From UBA11540 sp045531755 (lineage in GTDB: Bacteria > Bacillota > Clostridia > Oscillospirales > Ruminococcaceae): DNA of 23,193 bases. This document shows positions 22,190 to 23,193 of the stretch, one piece after another; position 1 is the first letter of the stretch; every line of letters begins with the position of its first letter. A model generated the notes under the pieces. It ran no database searches. It saw nothing but the letters and a program-made list of their open reading frames with translations, and was not told where the DNA came from. The stretch is from positions 1 to 23,193 of the forward strand of contig JAZSEP010000099.1 of the NCBI GenBank assembly GCA_045531755.1, written 5' to 3'. The translations under genes and the position numbers were made by a program.

Positions 22190-22272
22190 GCGAAGGTGGC
22201 GGAATAGGCAGACGCGCACGTTTGAGGGGCGTGTGGGCAACCATGTGGGTTCAAGTCCCATCCTTCGCACCA
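22190..22272 (+). tRNA. tRNA-Leu(GAG)
   Basis: An 83-nt class II tRNA with fully paired acceptor arms GCGAAGG/CCTTCGC, anticodon loop TTGAGGG (GAG), a long variable arm (TGG...CCA), a T-arm GTGGG-TTCAAGT-CCCAT and an encoded CCA end. Its last 19 nt and its terminator recur at 22417-22476. Confidence 0.92.
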
Positions 22273-22313
22273 AAAATAAGGCTCGACCATTAGGTCGGGT
22301 CTTATTTTTTATG
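22254..22313. repeat. Direct repeat copy 1: 3' end of tRNA-Leu plus terminator
   Basis: These 60 bp start at the T-loop of tRNA-Leu (AGTCCCATCCTTCGCACCA) and include its terminator. They recur at 22417-22476 with a single mismatch (T to G at the sixth base after CTTAT). This copy is the authentic tRNA end. Confidence 0.92.
22275..22311 (+). terminator. Terminator of tRNA-Leu
   Basis: A stem AATAAG-GCTCGACC / GGTCGGGT-CTTATT (with G-T pairs), loop ATTA, followed by a T tract. Confidence 0.85.
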
Positions 22314-22416
22314 TTATTCTGTTGGATGGGACTTGAATATGAACTCCAAGAGTGCAAGCAAAGCGCAGCACGATTGGCAGGAACAGTCCGGTGGACTGTT
22401 CCGCTCGTGAATGGAT
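22314..22416. other. Spacer between tRNA-end repeats with inverted T-arm fragment and hairpin
   Basis: Non-coding. GGATGGGACTTGAA (22324-22337) is the exact reverse complement of the tRNA-Leu T-arm segment 22251-22264. A perfect hairpin GGAACAGTCC-GGT-GGACTGTTCC lies at 22380-22402, extended outward by CACGA (22369-22373)/TCGTG (22405-22409). The open reading frames across it are antisense tRNA sequence and are not believable genes. Confidence 0.7.
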
Positions 22417-22476
22417 AGTCCCATCCTTCGCACCAAAAATAAGGCTCGACCATTAGGTCGGGTCTTATTGTTTATG
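22417..22476. repeat. Direct repeat copy 2: displaced tRNA-Leu 3' end plus terminator
   Basis: 59 of 60 bases match 22254-22313. The copy has no acceptor 5' half, D-arm or anticodon arm, so it is not a tRNA gene. It is the kind of sequence left at an attachment site when an element integrates in a tRNA 3' end, or part of a tRNA-derived repeat. Confidence 0.88.
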
Positions 22477-22493
22477 GGATATCCTTTATTCGC

Positions 22494-22530
22494 ACAAACC
22501 CCACCGATGTTTTTCGGTGGGGTTTGTTTT
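22494..22530. terminator. Strong hairpin terminator
   Basis: Perfect 14-bp stem ACAAACCCCACCGA (22494-22507) and its complement (22514-22527) with a 6-nt loop and TTTAAGCTTTT after it on plus. It lies just beyond the stop codon of the minus-strand membrane protein gene, so it separates converging transcription. Confidence 0.85.
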
Positions 22531-23050
22531 AAGCTTTTCTTTTTTTCTTTACTGCCGTTACAATCTGTTCTACCGTCCAAAACACAAAGCAGGCTATTAT
22601 CGCTATCAGCAGTGATTGCAAGACGTCGTGCAATGTTATGGATTTTAGAACATCTATAGCTGTAATTTCTTTGGGCTTTGCTATGATAGTATCAGCAGAA
22701 TAGTCTGAATTGGAATATCCGAAATAAAGCAGCTTGATACAAAGGGGGGACAGCGTGGTTGCGGTTGCCATAATGCCGTAGTACAGCGGGCTTCTCATCT
22801 TTGCAAAGAGTTGGATAATGAAAATTACGGTTGCTATAACAAGTGCAGGAACAATGCAATACAACGCCGTGTTGAAAACGGCTTGTGCGAAATCGGGAGA
22901 TTTTAAAAACAGAAAAAAGTACTCCTTGGTTCCAAACCACTTCGGTGTATTTATCTGTGAATTCGCAAGTGCGTAGGTTAGTACATATACTGCAACTATC
23001 ACTACAGTTGGTATTACAAACCACAAAAGCTCTTTTAACGTTTTCTTCAT
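22529..23050 (-). CDS. Hypothetical integral membrane protein
   Basis: This encodes 173 residues with ATG 23050-23048 behind GGAG. I see three to four hydrophobic segments: about 10-30 (FVIPTVVIVAVYVLTYALA), about 62-82 (ALYCIVPALVIATVIFIIQL), a weaker one near 90-110, and about 145-165 (LLIAIIACFVFWTVEQIV). The tail KKKRKA is basic. No family is recognised; the segment FNTALYCIVPALV loosely recalls ABC permeases, but the protein is too short for one. Its start codon overlaps the stop codon of the upstream gene (ATGA), so the two are coupled and probably act together. Confidence 0.75.
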   Translation of the reverse strand: MKKTLKELLWFVIPTVVIVAVYVLTYALANSQINTPKWFGTKEYFFLFLKSPDFAQAVFNTALYCIVPALVIATVIFIIQLFAKMRSPLYYGIMATATTLSPLCIKLLYFGYSNSDYSADTIIAKPKEITAIDVLKSITLHDVLQSLLIAIIACFVFWTVEQIVTAVKKKRKA

Positions 23051-23193
23051 TTTAATATCTCCATATTTACTTCGTGTCTGAAATCGAGCAGGTGTTTTGG
23101 GGACTCTGCGCCGTTTTTGAAATTTATTCTACCGAAGTATTTTTCAATCAGTTGTTCGCAGAATTCTCTGCCTTTTTTCTTTTCGAGCAGGTC
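23047..23193 (-). CDS. Unknown protein, C-terminal fragment (cut by window end)
   Basis: An open frame enters from the window end and stops with TGA at 23049-23047, overlapping the ATG of the membrane protein gene. The visible 48 residues are charged and soluble-looking (LLEKKKGREFCEQLIEKY, then HLLDFRHEVNMEILK). No family can be assigned from this fragment. The 4-nt overlap is the main evidence that it is a real gene. Confidence 0.65.
   Translation of the reverse strand, partial: DLLEKKKGREFCEQLIEKYFGRINFKNGAESPKHLLDFRHEVNMEILK

Noticed and set aside
22073..22580. Minus-strand and plus-strand small proteins around tRNA-Leu
   Set aside because: They are translations of the tRNA, its terminator and the duplicated tRNA end, which explains the shared peptide sequences.

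Overview
The window looks like a chromosome segment from an anaerobic, gut- or rumen-type member of the Clostridia, probably near Oscillospiraceae/Ruminococcaceae. The grounds are a cohesin/dockerin pair, a GGGtGRT/Fe-S scaffold gene pair, RNase Y, an argS neighbourhood with a DUF1934 gene, and AT-rich promoters with Gram-positive ribosome binding sites. The taxon is inferred from gene content only.

Region 1 (1-5641) is accessory and entirely on the minus strand. It encodes a dockerin protein (cut by the window start) downstream of a large membrane-anchored surface protein with a signal peptide, a cohesin-like domain and a long array of Cys/His repeats. Upstream of that gene lies a 194-bp segment bounded by exact 22-bp inverted repeats. 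It contains a strong promoter that points AWAY from the surface gene. Next to it are a tyrosine recombinase, an XRE regulator and a second tyrosine recombinase. I read this as an invertible promoter (phase-variation switch), sampled in the OFF orientation, controlling a cohesin-dockerin surface system. This is the most exciting feature of the window.

Region 2 (5641-18945) is conserved housekeeping DNA. Minus strand: an Fe-S scaffold (NifU/IscU-like) gene and a GGGtGRT gene. Divergent plus-strand operon: ddl, murI, DUF1934, argS, a TrmN6-like methyltransferase and rsmI, with gaps of 2-24 nt or overlaps. Then mgtE has its own near-consensus promoter, a leader hairpin and a possible upstream ORF. 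Convergent to it on the minus strand are a CNNM/CorC membrane protein, comF and recD2; comF overlaps recD2 by 4 nt.

Region 3 (18946-20132) lies between recD2 and a slightly abnormal tRNA-Val(GAC). It holds a four-helix-bundle (S23/IVS-type) gene coupled to a 79-residue ORF. This pair is flanked by two kinds of short repeat DNA: a GATAT-spaced dyad region and a striking array of small hairpins separated by GTGAAG/CTTCAC units. Two similar terminators flank the block, so it may be a small mobile cassette.

Region 4 (20133-23193) holds RNase Y, with a leader hairpin that would bury its Shine-Dalgarno sequence, then tRNA-Leu(GAG). The 3' end and terminator of this tRNA are duplicated 163 bp downstream around an inverted T-arm fragment and a hairpin. 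Last come two coupled minus-strand genes of unknown function, one cut by the window end.
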